DNA from: Ricinus communis
Taxonomy: Eukaryota > Streptophyta > Magnoliopsida > Malpighiales > Euphorbiaceae
Assembly: GCF_019578655.1 (NCBI RefSeq)
Contig: NC_063256.1
Location: forward strand, 5,704,001 to 5,768,000
Length of the DNA: 64,000 bases
Reading direction: 5' to 3'
Made by a program: the position numbers and the translations under genes. The notes below the pieces were generated by a model. The model was not told where the DNA came from. It ran no database searches and saw only the letters and a list, made by a program, of their open reading frames with translations. Positions 41,991 through 56,600 of this stretch are shown here, one piece after another. Every line of letters begins with the position of its first letter. Position 1 is the stretch's first letter.

Positions 41991-43087
41991 CAAATTGATC
42001 AAAGATGCAATTAGATCAATTATTTATTAATTCTAATTGAATTAGAAATGTATTAAATTATATTAAATACATATTTGAATTATAACAAGATTATATTGGA
42101 ATTAGATTGATTAGTGAATAGTTATTCTGGTTTATCACTACAATAAAGATATCTTAATTTTACTTATTTATATTATTACTCTACAAGTTAATCCAACATA
42201 TAAATAAAAATTTAAATCAAATGACTGTGCTATAATTCAAGAGTTAAAAGTGTCTATCTCGTATGTTAATATTGAATAGTTTTTTTTTTTTGAATAATAT
42301 TTTAATATAAAATAGCGGAGGATTTTATTATTTTCTAAATATTGATCGTTGATTCTTAAATTTTATAAATTTCAAACATACGAAGAGTTCACAAATAAGT
42401 TTATGGAAAATAAGAAAATGCAAAGAAGAAAAAGGAAATGACAGAAATCCTCAAACGTAAACGAAATATATAAAGAAAATAAATAAATGCTGATGCCACT
42501 TTTAAGGTAATATCCCCTTATCGTAAAAACATTAAGCATCCGCTTCAAAGGGGAAAATAATTATTCCAATGCTATCTACAAATTATTTGAGAAACATTAA
42601 AAAGCTGATTTTAATTTCTAAAAGCCAATTTTATTTTCAAAATTAATAGAACAGTTAAAGAATTAATTGAAACAGTTATTTTTAAAAATAAAAATACTAT
42701 GACATTTTATTAAACGAGTCTTTTAATAATATGAGATCAAATTTATATAATAAATGAGCCTTTTAATAGTACGAAATCAATCGGATTATCTATTCTTGAA
42801 CATCAATATTCTTTTTAAAAAAAAGAAGTTTGATGAAAAATAAAAGAGGACTTGGCCCCAAGTATTAGCCCCCAAATGAAATCTCATAACTCCAAAAACT
42901 AGCTGGCCAACTGGCAAATAAACAAATTACGCCTTTCATGTTTACATCATTTCTGTCCAGTCCAGTAAATATATATTACATTTTCTTTAGAAAGCCTAGA
43001 TCTTAACTCTTCTCTACATTTATAAATAATAGCGTCAAGTAATTAACTAATCAACCCATTTTGCCTGACGAATGATAAAAGAAATTC
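41991..43087. other. AT-rich intergenic DNA before PLA1 3' end
   Basis: No coding signal. A degenerate direct repeat of about 30 bp occurs at 42713-42742 and 42753-42782. The right end is presumably the PLA1 3' UTR. Confidence 0.5.
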
Positions 43088-45872
43088 TCAGCATTCAGAA
43101 GAAGAAAGGCCTAATTTCTTGAGATGATGGTGCATATCAGAAGGATGATCGTCAAGTTTAGGGCGTTCAGGTTGAACCCACCTGCCATCATTATTCATGA
43201 TCATGCCTTTGTTCTCATCTTGCCTCCAAAATGGTGGAACCAAGTAATGATCTTTCAAGAAATCTGATGCCTTGTTTACCAATGCAGGGTCCCTTCCACT
43301 TGCCAGTACAAATCTTTGCCCTTTTCCATGGTATCTGTACAAATCAATAACAAAATCATATATACATGAGTAAAATACACTCAACTCTTTCTTGGGTACC
43401 ATTTTTTTCTTTTTTGTTTTTCTTTCTTTTCTTTTGGCTTGCTTTGCTGTATTCACCCATCTCAAGAATGTTAAATAATTCAATTTGGAATAAAAAAAAT
43501 GTTCTCAAGTGATTAGACTATAATATCCTTTACTTTTCAGAAATTGTAAATTTCCTCGATGGTCAGAGACGAGTTGGGTTGGACTTTGGAACTTGGATCT
43601 TGGACTGGTCATCTATTAGGTAAATGGTCTTTATTGTTCCAACAAGGTGTGAAACCATATAAGATGGCTTTGAGAAAGAAAGTAATTTATGCAATTTACA
43701 TTTCCAATTCAACAGACACAAAGCAGAACGATGCTAATTATTTGATTTCACCCTGAATAGTGTTTTTTTTTTCCCACTCTAAATTCAAGTCCTCTTATCT
43801 GAAACTAGAAAAAGTAGTACTTCCTAAGAGTTATCTTTTTCTTTTCCCTTTCCTCCAAGTTGCCTGCGATTATGATCTCACCTCACCATTAGAAAGACAC
43901 TGGTTGTCACATTCCTAACTACCACTAATTGGATTGGGCACAAGCAATAGATGGATACTGGGGAAATCTGATCTTTTCATATTCATATAATATACAGTTT
44001 CTCCTTTCTTGGAAATGGCTTTCCAGCCTTAATACAAAAAGATCTCCATGCTTATAGTAATAAAAGAGACCCAGTGGGTCCTATATAACATGATGTAAGC
44101 CTGCTGAGATTATGCAGTTGTAGTATTCAACTAGAACTATATATAGATCTCAAGATAGATACTAATCTTTATTTTATATATATTTTTCTTTCAAGAAAAC
44201 AAAGGTCATCTGCAAGCAGTAGTTCATATCATATGCTACAGAAACAGAAATGGTTTCTATAAATAAAAAGAAAACTGCTTCAGATAATGACTGTCATATA
44301 ATCAATTATCACTTCCAGAGGTTAAGGTAGGCCCTCACTCAGTAGTGATATGCTAGTCTTACTGAGTTCGACAATATTCTCATTTTTTCTTTTTATGATT
44401 TTTACCTGCTCTAAGTAAATGCATATATAACTAATTTATATGTTGATATTAAATAATTGATGTATATATTTGATTATTTGATCCTAACAATTATATGCCT
44501 CACCTAAGTGATTTTTATTTTTATTTTTTGTTTTTGAAAAATGGAAAAGATAACAAAAAGAGAAAAGAACATACCCGTCTAGCAAATGCAAGTGAGCCTC
44601 CAAGTTGTGAGCACAAACCGGGTCAACCGTATCTTTCAAAAACGGAGAGTTTTTATGATCCAGAGCCAACTCCACTCCAATATGAGAATAGCACCACGGC
44701 AATCCTTCAGCCAGCTTCATCAGCATCGGCGGCACTTGTTCATTAAATAAGAACCCTGGAGCCTTAGGCACTACATCATGCACATTCACCACCCTCAACA
44801 CTTTCACTCCTAATGATTCTATCCTTTCCTTAAATCTCACATTCCCGACCCGGGGACCCGAATATGAAAATACACAAACCGGCAAAGCTCTGCCATCTTG
44901 CATTAGGTGCAACCCTGTTTCAACGATATCGTATGCACTTAACATAGCCAAAGCACTGCCTAAACTGTGTCCTGTAATCGTAATGCTTATTTCTTCGTTA
45001 ACATACATTTCTGTCAGCCGTTTAACCTCAGTTAAAATCTGTTCTCTAGCTGAGAACTTACAGAATCTGCAGTTCACTTCTTTGTCTGTATAGAGATCTA
45101 AAAACCCTGATTCAACTTTCACTGTTGGCTCTGGACATGGGATTTTGTTGCCGTTAACGGGTTTGAGAAAATCCATCAAATCTGCAATCCATTCGAGACG
45201 CGTAACTGTGCCTCTCCAGGCAATGGTGATATCACGGCGGCCTAAACGTTTAGTCGTTTCGTCGTTAGAAACGGCGACGTATCCAATCCAGTTAGCTTTG
45301 TTGCTCCACATTTTAGGCCACCGTGATCGCTTGAAGAAATTAGGGAGGTTGATATTATTTACAGCGTAGAGGTATCTAGTGACTTCATAGCCATGATGTG
45401 TCATACCAAGTGACTCGAAAAACCTACGCCGAACGAATCTGCAACTGCCGCAGTATTTGGAATAAGGGTCGTAATCGAAAGCGTCGTAGCAAGCTTGTGC
45501 CATCTCGCCGTATCGGATTAATTCTGATCGTAAAAGTGGGTCAACTGGATCGAGTAAGCCTACCCAGTCATCTTGACCATGGATTTCTCTCCAAACATTA
45601 GCTAATTTTCTTCCAGATTCTCGTTTGCTATGAGTTGCCGAGTAACTACTGAGGAATTCTTGTTCTTGCAGGGTTTCTTCTTTTTCTAGCTCTGTAATAA
45701 TAGAGGATAAAGACTCGTTTGGTGGTGACAAAACTCGAGGTATAGTAATAGCAGGTGTACTACTTCTGGTAGCGAAATCAATAGATTTCGTACGGCTAAT
45801 TAAAGGAGATGGTGTAGAGAAACAATTTTCTGATTGGAAAAGAAGAGGATTGTTGGACAGAGAAATGGCCAT
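43088..45872 (-). CDS. PLA1-IGAMMA: Phospholipase A1-I-gamma, chloroplastic (class 3 lipase)
   Basis: Plastid sn-1 acyl hydrolase of the DAD1-like class I family, acting on phosphatidylcholine and galactolipids; relatives feed jasmonate and wound lipid signalling. Two exons, 45872-44575 and 43334-43088, total 1545 bp, 514 residues. The intron of 1.24 kb interrupts the Gly codon of HLLDGYHGKGQRF. Residues 1-60 form a Ser-rich transit peptide. DDWVGLLDPVDPLLRSELIRYGE starts the lipase domain. The nucleophile elbow GHSLG is at 301-305 (Ser303); the other triad members are probably Asp366 in VHDVVP and a His in CAHNLEAHLHLLDG. The C-terminus FWRQDENKGMI...W is typical of the I-gamma subgroup. The coding sequence is intact. 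Confidence 0.95.
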
Positions 45873-48800
45873 CGAGTTGTGTGGGTCAAATGTGGTGATG
45901 AATAATTTAGGAGAGGAAGGAGGTAGAGAGATGCGTATGGTATGCTCATCATAGATATAGCTGTTCCCAGGCTCTTTTATTTTATTTTTTCTTTTTCTAT
46001 ATATTTTATCTATTTTATTTATTTACCATGTGACACACGAGGATTGCTGAATAGTCAGCAAGGTCACGTTTTGTACTGTTGAAAAGGTTAGGAGAAGTAT
46101 CAGGGTAAATGGATTTCCTTTTTGACGGTTAGTCTTTGTAATTATTATTTTTTATAAAAAGTAAGTATTCTTTTATTAATTAATAAAAATAAATATCAAA
46201 TACTAAAAAATATAAATAAAAAAATTATTTTTAATAATCATCACTCTTATTAATTGAGTAATATATTGCAATTCTACAGAAAAACTGCTCGATGACACTA
46301 AATCAAATATCAATTTTATAAATATCTTTTAACGAATCTAATTATTTAAATAACAAAATTAATCTTTCTTTCTCTTCGTAACTTTTATAGATAGAGAATT
46401 TAACATTTTTGTACTAAATAATTATAAAATTTTTATAAAATAAAAATTTAAAATTCTCATAATAAATCTCTGCAAGAATAATAATAATATTTAATTAGTG
46501 TTTTATAATTGTTAGGTGATATTAAATTGATAGAGATTTATTTTCCTTTAAATAAGTAGTTTTTTGGTTTATTTTCTTTTAAATGTGTGTTTTTTCAAGC
46601 AATATCTATTTGATATATTGTTTTTTCTATAAAAAAAAATACCTTTTAGTTTTTGTTATCTATTCTCTAGTGAGATTTTGTTATGAGTTTCATGTCTTCT
46701 TTATGAATTTATTTTTATCTTTTGTTTTTAAAGAGAACCGATGCTATCTGAAACTTTAGACTGGCCACTCTGAATGGATGCAGGAGTGAATTTATCGTAC
46801 TTCTTTTATAATCTTTTTAATTTCTTGCTTTCTGAATTTGAATCACATATTGTTAAACAATGGACCTTTGCAAATTTCTTAATTTCAAACAATTCTCTAT
46901 GACTAGTTAAGAAGGAAAAAAGAATTTTATCACAAAAAAGAAAAAACAAGAGAGTACATTTTCACAATAAAACTATCTACACTTAAGCTTGCATTTTTAA
47001 TAGATATAAGAAATCATATCGGTTTAATACCGAATTTTAAAACTAGCATATTGGTCATAATAGTTGCCGAATAAGGGTTTTTTCTTTTTTATGTCAGCAT
47101 GTAGATAAAATAATAATTTATTAATTTAATAAATATTTTAAATATATATATATATTTATAAAATATAAACCATCACCGCTCTATTATGGGACAAATAGAC
47201 AAGACTCGTTACATCATTAGCACGGTGCAAATGAATGTGAGCAAAATCGGTTGATCCTTGTATTATATTTTTGTAATTTGAAGCACAATAACCAAGAGAG
47301 ATTCATAAATGACTTTGATCATCGCCTCGAAAAGTGAACAACTCCTTGTCCTTTATAATTAAAAAACTAAAACAGAAGTAAATTATTAATTCCAATTTCC
47401 ATACCCAACTTTACCGGTAAGTTTTTCTCAACTATTTCATTGATTATTTATTTAATAGGAATTATATGTTTATATGATAAGACTAATGAGAGCTCACTTT
47501 TTTTTTCTTTTTTTTTAGTACAATTAAGTGTATGTCTTTGTAACTCGTAACTCACTTTCAGAAAAGATAGAGTGAGATGACTTAAATTTGGATAGACAAA
47601 AAGTGTTATATAATGTTAGTAAATAATTTTTATATTCATACTGTTTAGTACTTCGTATAAATGAATGCATAATTGCCTATTCTAATTGTTTGAAATAGAG
47701 AACCATCCAAGAAACTTCATCCAGTCTTTTTGTTCTCTGCTAAGAAATTGAAAGATTCTTTTAAGTTGCTCAACTTCCATAAATGTTTTGATAGGAAAGA
47801 AAAGCCAAAAAGATACAAATTAATATCAAATCATGAATTGATCAATCGCCAGCCGAGACACGGTGAACCGCCACCAAAGTTAATATGAATCAAATAATTA
47901 GTGTATGTCATTCGTATGAGCATTTTCAATTATGTATGTTTTAGTTTAAATAGTATTTTTTTTATTTAATAAATAATATTATAATTTATAAAATTTATAT
48001 TTTTATTTAAATATAAGGAGTATGATATATTATTTGAGCTAATCGGTTTATTTTATTTTATTTTAATCAATAAATTTTATTTTTTTAAATAAATAAATAT
48101 TTTTAAAGAAACAAAATCAAAATTAGTATATATTAATTAATTAAATATTTAAAAATTTATAATGCATTAATTATAATAAAAATAACTACAAATTTTCTAA
48201 TTATTTTTTAGTTATTTTACCAAAAAATAATAAATAACTAAAACTGTAATTTAAAAAATAAAAGTTAACACTGTAAATTTGATGAAAAATAAAAAAAATT
48301 AATATTTTTGTTATTTTTCCAAAAAATCACAGTGGGCTATCTCTACCTCTTATCAATAAATTTCATAAAACAAATTATTATGGCACTAATATATTTATAT
48401 TATGTGTATGTTTTCCTACCACGGAAAAAATATTTGTCATTTTATAAATAATGATTCACGAGAAGTATGTCCATATTATATCATATTTTTATTATTTTAA
48501 AATAATATTTTGAATTGCTGATTTATCACTAATTAGCTTGCTCCTTTTTACAAATAAATTATCAAAAATAATAATTACTTGACTTTTTTTATTAGAAAGG
48601 GGTGAAATTCTTTTTTTTTTTTTTGAAAATATAGAATAGCCTCTAAAAGTTGCTGTATTTTTTATTATAAATTTTATTACATGTTTTTAAGTATAATTTA
48701 GAACTGAAACTATTTTCCAAATTCCACCACCGATCACTGTTGAAGCTTTGTTAGATTGTTATAATTCGTATATTTTATACAAGAATCACCTTTGTATTGG

Positions 48801-51060
48801 TGATTAATAACTTTTTAAATTGAAATTGAAATCTTTTAATATTTGATTTAATTGAAATCGTTTAACTCTAGCCAACATATTGGTAAATAATTTTATTATT
48901 TAAATAGAGTTTTTTGGTTTTCTAAATTTTTTTAATTAATTTTAACTTAAATAATTTTTATGAAACCAAAAAGATCAATTCAGTAGGATAAAATAAATAT
49001 GGTCTAAATTATATTATATATTTTATGTGACTCAAAAAGTGCTTAATCACTAAATTATTAGTGCAGAGTAAGTAATAAAATAAAATTTAATACACTGTTA
49101 CGTTAAAAAAATATTATATATTTTATATTATAAATGTATTTTTTTGAAACAAGAATATTTTTATTGTTGTAATCTAAAAAGGGGTCTTTTGGGAAAAGAT
49201 TTCATATGCAATCTCTAATACGAATAATATCTCCCGACGAATCTTAATACAGCAATAAATTATTGAGTAAATTTTAAGAGTTCTCAGACAGTGAAAAGAT
49301 TCTGTTAATAATAAATTAGGAGGAAAAGAAAAGAAAGAAAGAAATGCCAATCTTATTGATTGATAGATCTCACGGACACTTGTAAATTTATCGAACCTCT
49401 TCACTGGGCGGTTCAGCAATCAGAAGCTGAGTTCTGCAAAAATCATGACTCTTGGGCTACATCCAATCCAAATTCTTACAGTCTCAGTAAATATTATCTT
49501 TTGCCTCACTTATAAGGAAGGATAAAGAAAGGAACTCTTCGTTTATTTTCTTTTTCATATTTTATATTTTATTTAATAATATAGAATAATCTAAAATATT
49601 TGGAACATGATATTCGTGGACCGTGATGGTTTCTGAAAAAAACAATTCTTTCTTTTGTTTTTTTCTTCATCCAAACATGGAAGAGGTAGAAAAAAGAAAT
49701 CATTATTCTCCCACTTCCATAAATAATGTATTGGCTGCAGTTTTTCCATGCCCGTGAAAGAGAAGTTGAACTGTTAGAGTTCAATAATATTATATAATAT
49801 GACTAACTAAAAACAATTAAAGAAAGTTTTGCAGTTTATCAAAATTTGCAATACTATGATCGGTTGGTGAGTTCATACCCAGTGGTCATTTCTGTTTTCT
49901 TTGATTAGCAGTCTTTATTATAAGTCCAGAAAGTTGTTGTACAGATGCTGATTGTTCATTCTTTAAACATAAAATAGAACTAAAAAATAGTGTCTAACTC
50001 AATATTTTTATATTGACTTGTTTTATGCTCTAACGTGGCATCATGGTATTGGTAAATATTTTGTTTATAATTAAGTTGGTAAATAATTATTAGGTTAAAT
50101 AGTATTTTTCTACTGGCATGAAATTAGCTGAAATATCGTCGTTATAGGCCCAGGATATTACATGCCCAATACTTGCATTAACTTGATTTTTGCTTTTTCT
50201 TTTTGCCTTTTGTGTGTCAGAAAATGCAAGAATTTAAATAAATAATCTAAAATTGCGAACAAGGACAGGGTGGAATAAGTTTCTGGATCAGTCCAAAATT
50301 TGGACGATGGAGATTGAACGCGCTTAACGCGAGATCACACCAAAGTCTCAGCCCAAGGGGCCAATACTGGAAATGCATTACACGACAACAACGAGAGCTA
50401 TCCGATGCCTACTTTGGCAGAAGCTGCCATTGCCAGCGTCTCTTAGAATTAGGACCAGTTTGCCTTGTTTTTTAATTTTTATTTTTTTTATTGACTTTGA
50501 ATTTTTAGTTTTCTTTTTAGCTATGTTCATGCATTCTTATAATTTGATATATATATATATATATATATTAATTTTGATATTTAAATTTTTTTAACACGCG
50601 TGTCTAATTTTTAACATATAAATTTTTTATTTTGATATATATACTATTTTTGACACATAAAATTCACATTTATATGTAATTTTATAAATTTTTATAAATT
50701 TATTTATTAATAAGTTACATTTCTAATTAAATACTGAATCTAATTCTAAAAAATAGTATGTTTATTATATTTTAATATTTTATTAACTAATATATAATTT
50801 CATAATCAAATTAATTCTATCCTAAAAATAGCAAATTAATTATATTATAAATTAATTTTTTAATTATATAATAAATTTTTAATCCTAAAAGTAGTAATAT
50901 CAATTATATTATTAAGTTATATAATACTAAAATTAATTAATTAATATTTTCAAAATAATTTTTATATTATTACACTAATAAAATTTTAAAAAATAAAAAT
51001 ATTTGAAAATAATAGTTTATTATTATTTTTTAAAATTAAACTATATCTAATAAAAATAAT

Positions 51061-51096
51061 AATAATAAACGTGCAACGCATAGGTAAACGACTAGT
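51061..51096 (+). mobile_element. Possible Helitron-type 3' terminus
   Basis: ACGTGCAACGCATAGG is followed by ACTAG and then T. Plant repeats ending 'cgtgcaacgcacggg...ctagt' are typical of decayed non-autonomous Helitrons (CTRR end, insertion before T). The stem is mutated and no 5' end was found. Confidence 0.35.
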
Positions 51097-53455
51097 TATT
51101 TTTAAAAGTTAGCTTAAAAGATGGTGTATAAAAAAGTGCATGATGCACATATATTCATTACAACAGTCTGATAGCTTATTAGGGTGACAAATGTAATTTT
51201 CAAGACTATTTCTCTTAAAACTAGGACAAGTTTGATATTTTTTTATTACATTTACCTTTAATTTTAAATTATATATATTATGAATTCCAATAAATAGATT
51301 TAAATGGAATTTATTTTTCAAAAATTAATTAAAAAAGAAAGTGTCTAAAAAAGAAAGAAGATATCAAATCCGCAGGTCATTATTTAGTGTCATGTAACAC
51401 GGTGTTATCTTAAATTTTAATGGTTAGATTACTTATTTTAAATTTCAACCATTCAATTTTATTTACTTAAATAACCTATAACTTTAACAACTAGTTAAAA
51501 GAATTAGATTCAATTTAAAATAATAATAATAGATAAATAGTCATTTTTTTCAAAGATAATTTATTTCTATTCATTAAATTAATTATGTTTATTAAATTAA
51601 AACAAAAAATTAATATATTTTAATTTAATTTATTTCTAATTCTTTTTTTGATTATTACAATCAAATATTTGCTTAAAAATAGAACATATACACTTGTTCA
51701 ATTTTATGAATATTGTTCATACATCTGTAATTGAGGTCCTATAAAAATACTATATTAATGAAGCAATTAATTTACATATATTCATCAAATAATTTTAAAT
51801 TAAATTATCAATTCATATAAATTATATTTTTAAAATTAATTTAATCACATATTGTATCTATTATGGTATTTATATTATTACATTTATAAGAAATATTAAA
51901 TAAAAAAAATGTTAAATTCTAATACAAAATATTTTTTGAACTTAAAAAATGCTAGATAAAGTCCTATTATGATAGGATTATATTAGGTTATGACATTTAT
52001 TTGTAATAATTGAATAAAAAAATTTAATTAAAATCAACAAAAAATATGGTATAGAGAAACTTAATCCATATAATTGAAAATCATTTATTTTTATCTAATT
52101 AACTTTTATGATTGAACAATAAGAGTTTTATTTGGCATTATTTAGCATTAAGTTATAAGTATGTATTATTGGATTTGATTCCATCAAATACTAATAGTTC
52201 ATTACAAATTTCTTAATATAGAATTTCTTTTTCAAATTTAAGTCCATTAGTCAGAAAAAAAATAGCCTTTTAGTTTTTTTTTATATTTAATAAATTAAAT
52301 ATGTAGGATATATATTTTAATTAACTAAATTCTTTTTGTTTTCTATAAAATTCAAAATATTTATCATTTATATATATACTATCTTAATGCAATAAAAATA
52401 TAAAATAAAAATTAATTAAGAGAGAAGAGTGGTTTGCAGATTTTTTTGAATAAAAAGCATTTTATAATTGATCTAATTTTAATTCTAATAATTTTTAAAT
52501 AATATTAATATCAAAAACAAATTTTGTTTATCACTTGTTTTACCTGTTATAGTAGGTAAAATAATTGTGACATTGATGATATATGACACTAAATCTCAAT
52601 TGCCTAAATTCATGTTTATTAACTTACCAATGTTATATTCAATTTTCTAACAATATTCCTTATGTTTAATATGATATGTAAATAAGTAAAAATTTAAATT
52701 TATTAATAGATAAAAGTCAGATTGCAATATTATAAGAAATTAACTTCAATAAAACCAATTTTTATTAATTAGCTCAATAAAAGAAATGCTTAATCCACAT
52801 ATATAGATCATAACAATTTCATTAACACAGTGTTATAAGACAAATACCATTATTAATACATACTATTTCTTAAATAAATAAAGTAAATGGTTCCTTTTTT
52901 CAAAAATAAGATTAAGAAAGACAGTGAAAAAAGAAAATAAAAATTGAAACTTTTAGAAATTACAAAAAAAATATAAATATGTATATATATATAAAACAAT
53001 AAGTTTTAATATAATTGTTTTTTTAACCAAGTTTCAATATAATTATTCATATAATAATTGTATGCTTTACTAAAAAAGGGAGGCAAGTAACAATATGAGT
53101 AACGGGGAAAGAAATTATACGACAATCTTCTTTCTATACTTGCTTCAACACTATACATTAGTTATGGCAATTTATTCAAACGTACACACAGTAAATGATG
53201 TCCGAAAACTGATAATTTTTATAAAATGAGTCAATTTCTTTTATTTAGTTTATGCATTTAAACAAGTGTACAGATCTTATTGGCAATTATAGTTAGATCC
53301 TGAGAGAGTACTAATATTTAATTAACTTTCTAATTATCTTTGTCCGTACTCCTATTCGGGAAAAGGAAAAGAAAACAGCAACAAAATCATTGTCAAAAAA
53401 AAAAAAAAAACAGAGAGAACCTTCCATAATACAAAACAGACAACACGTGTTTAAC

Positions 53456-53545
53456 CCGCCAAAGAGGGATAACACCGTCATTTCACCAACAAACGCTCCT
53501 TCATTATTATTATTTTTTTTTTACTTTCAAATCGAGGGCGCGAAA
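53456..53545 (-). promoter_or_regulatory. Two E2F-like sites before FBL17
   Basis: CCGCCAAA at 53456-53463 (TTTGGCGG on the minus strand) and GCGCGAAA at 53538-53545 (TTTCGCGC on the minus strand) match plant E2F consensus WTTSSCSS. They lie 105-194 bp before the start codon. An ACACGTGT palindrome at 53443-53450 adjoins the first. Confidence 0.55.
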
Positions 53546-53649
53546 CCTCACAAATCTCCCGCGTCTTTCCATACCAAACCTTCTCCTTAATTTCTCCGCT
53601 GCCGCACACTCTTCTTTCCCCTCCCTGCCCTCCCTCCCTTCGCTTGACA

Positions 53650-56600
53650 ATGTTCCATCCTAACCAACCCCACATCTCTCCCGCCACACCCGGCGGGTCC
53701 ACCGCCTCCATCTCCTCCTCCTCCTTCGACTTCAACAACAAGCCACCCAAAAAACAACGAGGTAGTTACAACTGCGGCCGCTGTGGTCTCCCTAAAAAAG
53801 GCCACACCTGCCACCTTCCTCCTCATCCTGCAACCGCTTCCACCACTCCAACTTCCGCTGACTCTTCCTCCGCCTCTACTTCCCGTCCACTCCCGCTGCC
53901 ACGTCAGCAGTACTCCCATTTACGTAGAGCGTTATCGTTTGATGATATTGACATTAGATGTGACTCTCCTGAGCCTGAAATGGATGAATCGGAGTTAGAT
54001 CTGTTTGGTTCTGGTTCAGGAAGGTTACCAGCGAGTTGTATGTGGGAGGTGCTTCGCAGGTTACCGCCTGCAGGACTTTTGGCGGCGGCTAGGGTTTGTA
54101 AGGGGTGGAGAGATACGGCTAGGCGGCTTTGGAGAGCGGCGGAGGAGCTTAGGTTGAGAGTTCCCATCAGAGCTCAGCTTGGCTTTGTTGGATCAGTGTT
54201 GCAGAAATGTCCTGGACTTGTTAGATTAAGTCTTAGAATGGAAAGGTTTGGGTTTTCTCTTGATGACTCTCTGTTTTATCAGATCTGGAGTTTAACACAG
54301 CGAATCGGTTTAATATGATGAAAATTTCGATTATATTGTGTGAGTAGACAAGATGAACCTGATTTGATTAAATATAGTAACAAATTAAGGATGAATATAA
54401 TTAATAAATTGACATGCTGCCTGGTTTTTCAGTAGAAATGGCAAGAGGATAATAGTAATTACAGTAAATGCTGCACGTCTGTGTTACAGTATGATTTCCA
54501 AATATCAATACAGGGCACGATGTCCTGCTGTTTGCTTCGTATTTCGCTAGATTATTTTGCCTGGAGGGAACTGAAGGCAAATTTAAAAATTGAGGCGATG
54601 ATTGTTAAGAAATGTGTTTTCTTTGGGTGCTATATTTGCATTGATCTTGTGGATTCGGCATGATAGACTAACATTGGATTATTTGATTTTTAATTGGTAT
54701 TTGTTATTTGGATGTTGCAGTGACGTGGATGCTACAATGTTGGCTTGTATTGCGTTCTCTTGCCCCAATCTGGAGTGTATGGAGATTTCTACTTCTGACA
54801 CTGCAGTCAATCGAATCTCCGGGTATAAATCCGTTCCTTATTTTTCTTATTTCTGTTCGGACATTTGTGACATTATTTTGGAACAACCAATTTGTCACAT
54901 TGTCATCATTTTTTCTCCCTACCATTTATTTTGCTACAAGAGGAAAGTGAGCTTGTGGTGGTTGATAAATACTATGTTGGTAAGCTGGGTTAATCTTTTG
55001 TACGCAGTGATGAACTAAGCCGTTTTGTTGCTGATAAACGTTGCCTTACAAGCCTTAAGATGGAAGGGTGTTCTAATCTAGGGGGTTTTGTTCTCTGTTC
55101 ATCGAGTCTGTCTACACTTTGGCTCTCAGATCTTTATTCTTTGTCTAAGACGGTAATTGTCTTTTTTCTTTTTATATATTTGGTGTATCTTTCTCTGCAA
55201 GTCAAGCTGGATTATTTGTAAAAGGAGCATTTCGGCAAGTATTATGTCATTTAACTCAAATCCTTTTTACTTACCATTTTATGTAGGTCTTTAACTGTCC
55301 CAATTTGAAAGAGGTCTCCCTTGATTTCTCCCGCCAAGATAATGATAACACTGACCTTATTGTGATGGTTGATACTCTGGGAAGGAGTTGCTCTAAATTA
55401 CAAAATATACACATTGCATCAGTTCGGCTTTCTCATGCTGCTGTACTAGCTCTTACAGCTGCAAACTTAAGGTTAGTTGAACAATATAATCTTCAGTCCG
55501 TTTTGTTTTTTATCTAGTCTTCATGATCATGTGCTTTGCTTACTTGTTGATACTTTTTAACTGCGCTAAGCTTATTTACTTTGTGTAGTATTCTATGAAA
55601 TTAAACATTAAAATTGATGTATATATGATAATGATTGTTTGGTTGATCCATGGTTTAGGGGGCTGCGAATGCTTTCTCTTGTTCTTGGAACAGAAATCAC
55701 AGATGCATCTGTTGCTGCCATCACTTCAAGCTATTCAAAGTTAGAATTGCTTGACCTAAGTGGGTATGAAATGGATTAAAATTCTCTGACATTTGAACAT
55801 GAATTACTTTCTCCAAGATTGTATTTCTGATGCTACAATTCGCCTTCAGGTCTAGCATTAGTGACAGTGGAATTGGTATGATCTGCAATGCTTTCCCTGG
55901 AACTTTGTCGAGACTCCTACTTGCTCTTTGTCCAAACATAACTTCAAGTATGCTCTATGTTCAGGCTGCACATCTATGGTTATTTGGTTTTGATATTCAT
56001 TGCACGCTTTGCGTAGGCTCTCTGTTAATGCTTTTGTTTGCATCTCTTAGGTGGAATTCAATTTGCGACTGCTCAATTGCCTCTTCTTGAACTTATGGAC
56101 TGTGGAATGACCATATGTGACCCAAGTGGCCCAAGCTCTGATGGAAGTGAAGAAGATGAGTTGCGGACATCTTTTAAGAGCAAATTACACCTTATATACC
56201 AGAAGCTCATTATAAAACATGGCCGGTTGAAGAAACTGAGTTTATGGGGCTGTTCTGGCTTAGATGTGAGACTTTTGTTATTAGAAAATCATAGTGTATG
56301 GTTGCATTGGTTTTCATTTCTTCTGGTTCTCAATTTTTGAACTTGAATGCAGGCTTTGTGCTTAAATTGTCCAGAACTCAATGATCTTAATCTGAATTCT
56401 TGTAAAAACTTGCATCCAGGTACAGTTCTTTATTGCTCTTTGTTAAGCTGATTTTATGTTAGAGAACTACTTTAGATTTTGTTGTATTGTCCTGCTCAAA
56501 TGATCAAGTCAATTTATCATTATGCTTTTGCCTGCAGAGAGATTACTTCTTCAGTGCCCCAGTTTAGAAAGTGTGGATGCCTCAGGTTGTCACAAATTGT

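Larger units (their letters stand above)
45873..53649. other. 7.8 kb AT-rich gene desert; divergent PLA1 and FBL17 promoters at its ends
   Basis: The left 200 bp are the PLA1 leader/promoter. The middle is A/T-rich with no ORF above about 90 codons and no recognised domain. A probable Helitron-type 3' end is at 51061-51096, and a TA microsatellite is at 50549-50569. 50250-50470 is less AT-rich and may be a decayed retroelement piece. The last 350 bp carry the FBL17 promoter. Confidence 0.55.

Noticed and set aside
50250..50470. Possible second retroelement RNase H relic on the minus strand (LRDAGNGSF then AETLV in another frame)
   Set aside because: Only two short matches, with stops, a frame change and wrong spacing between them; below what I can support.
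53478..54167. Minus-strand ORFs (90-110 codons) opposite FBL17 exon 1
   Set aside because: Antisense shadows of a GC-rich coding exon with biased Gly/Val/Arg composition; no domain.
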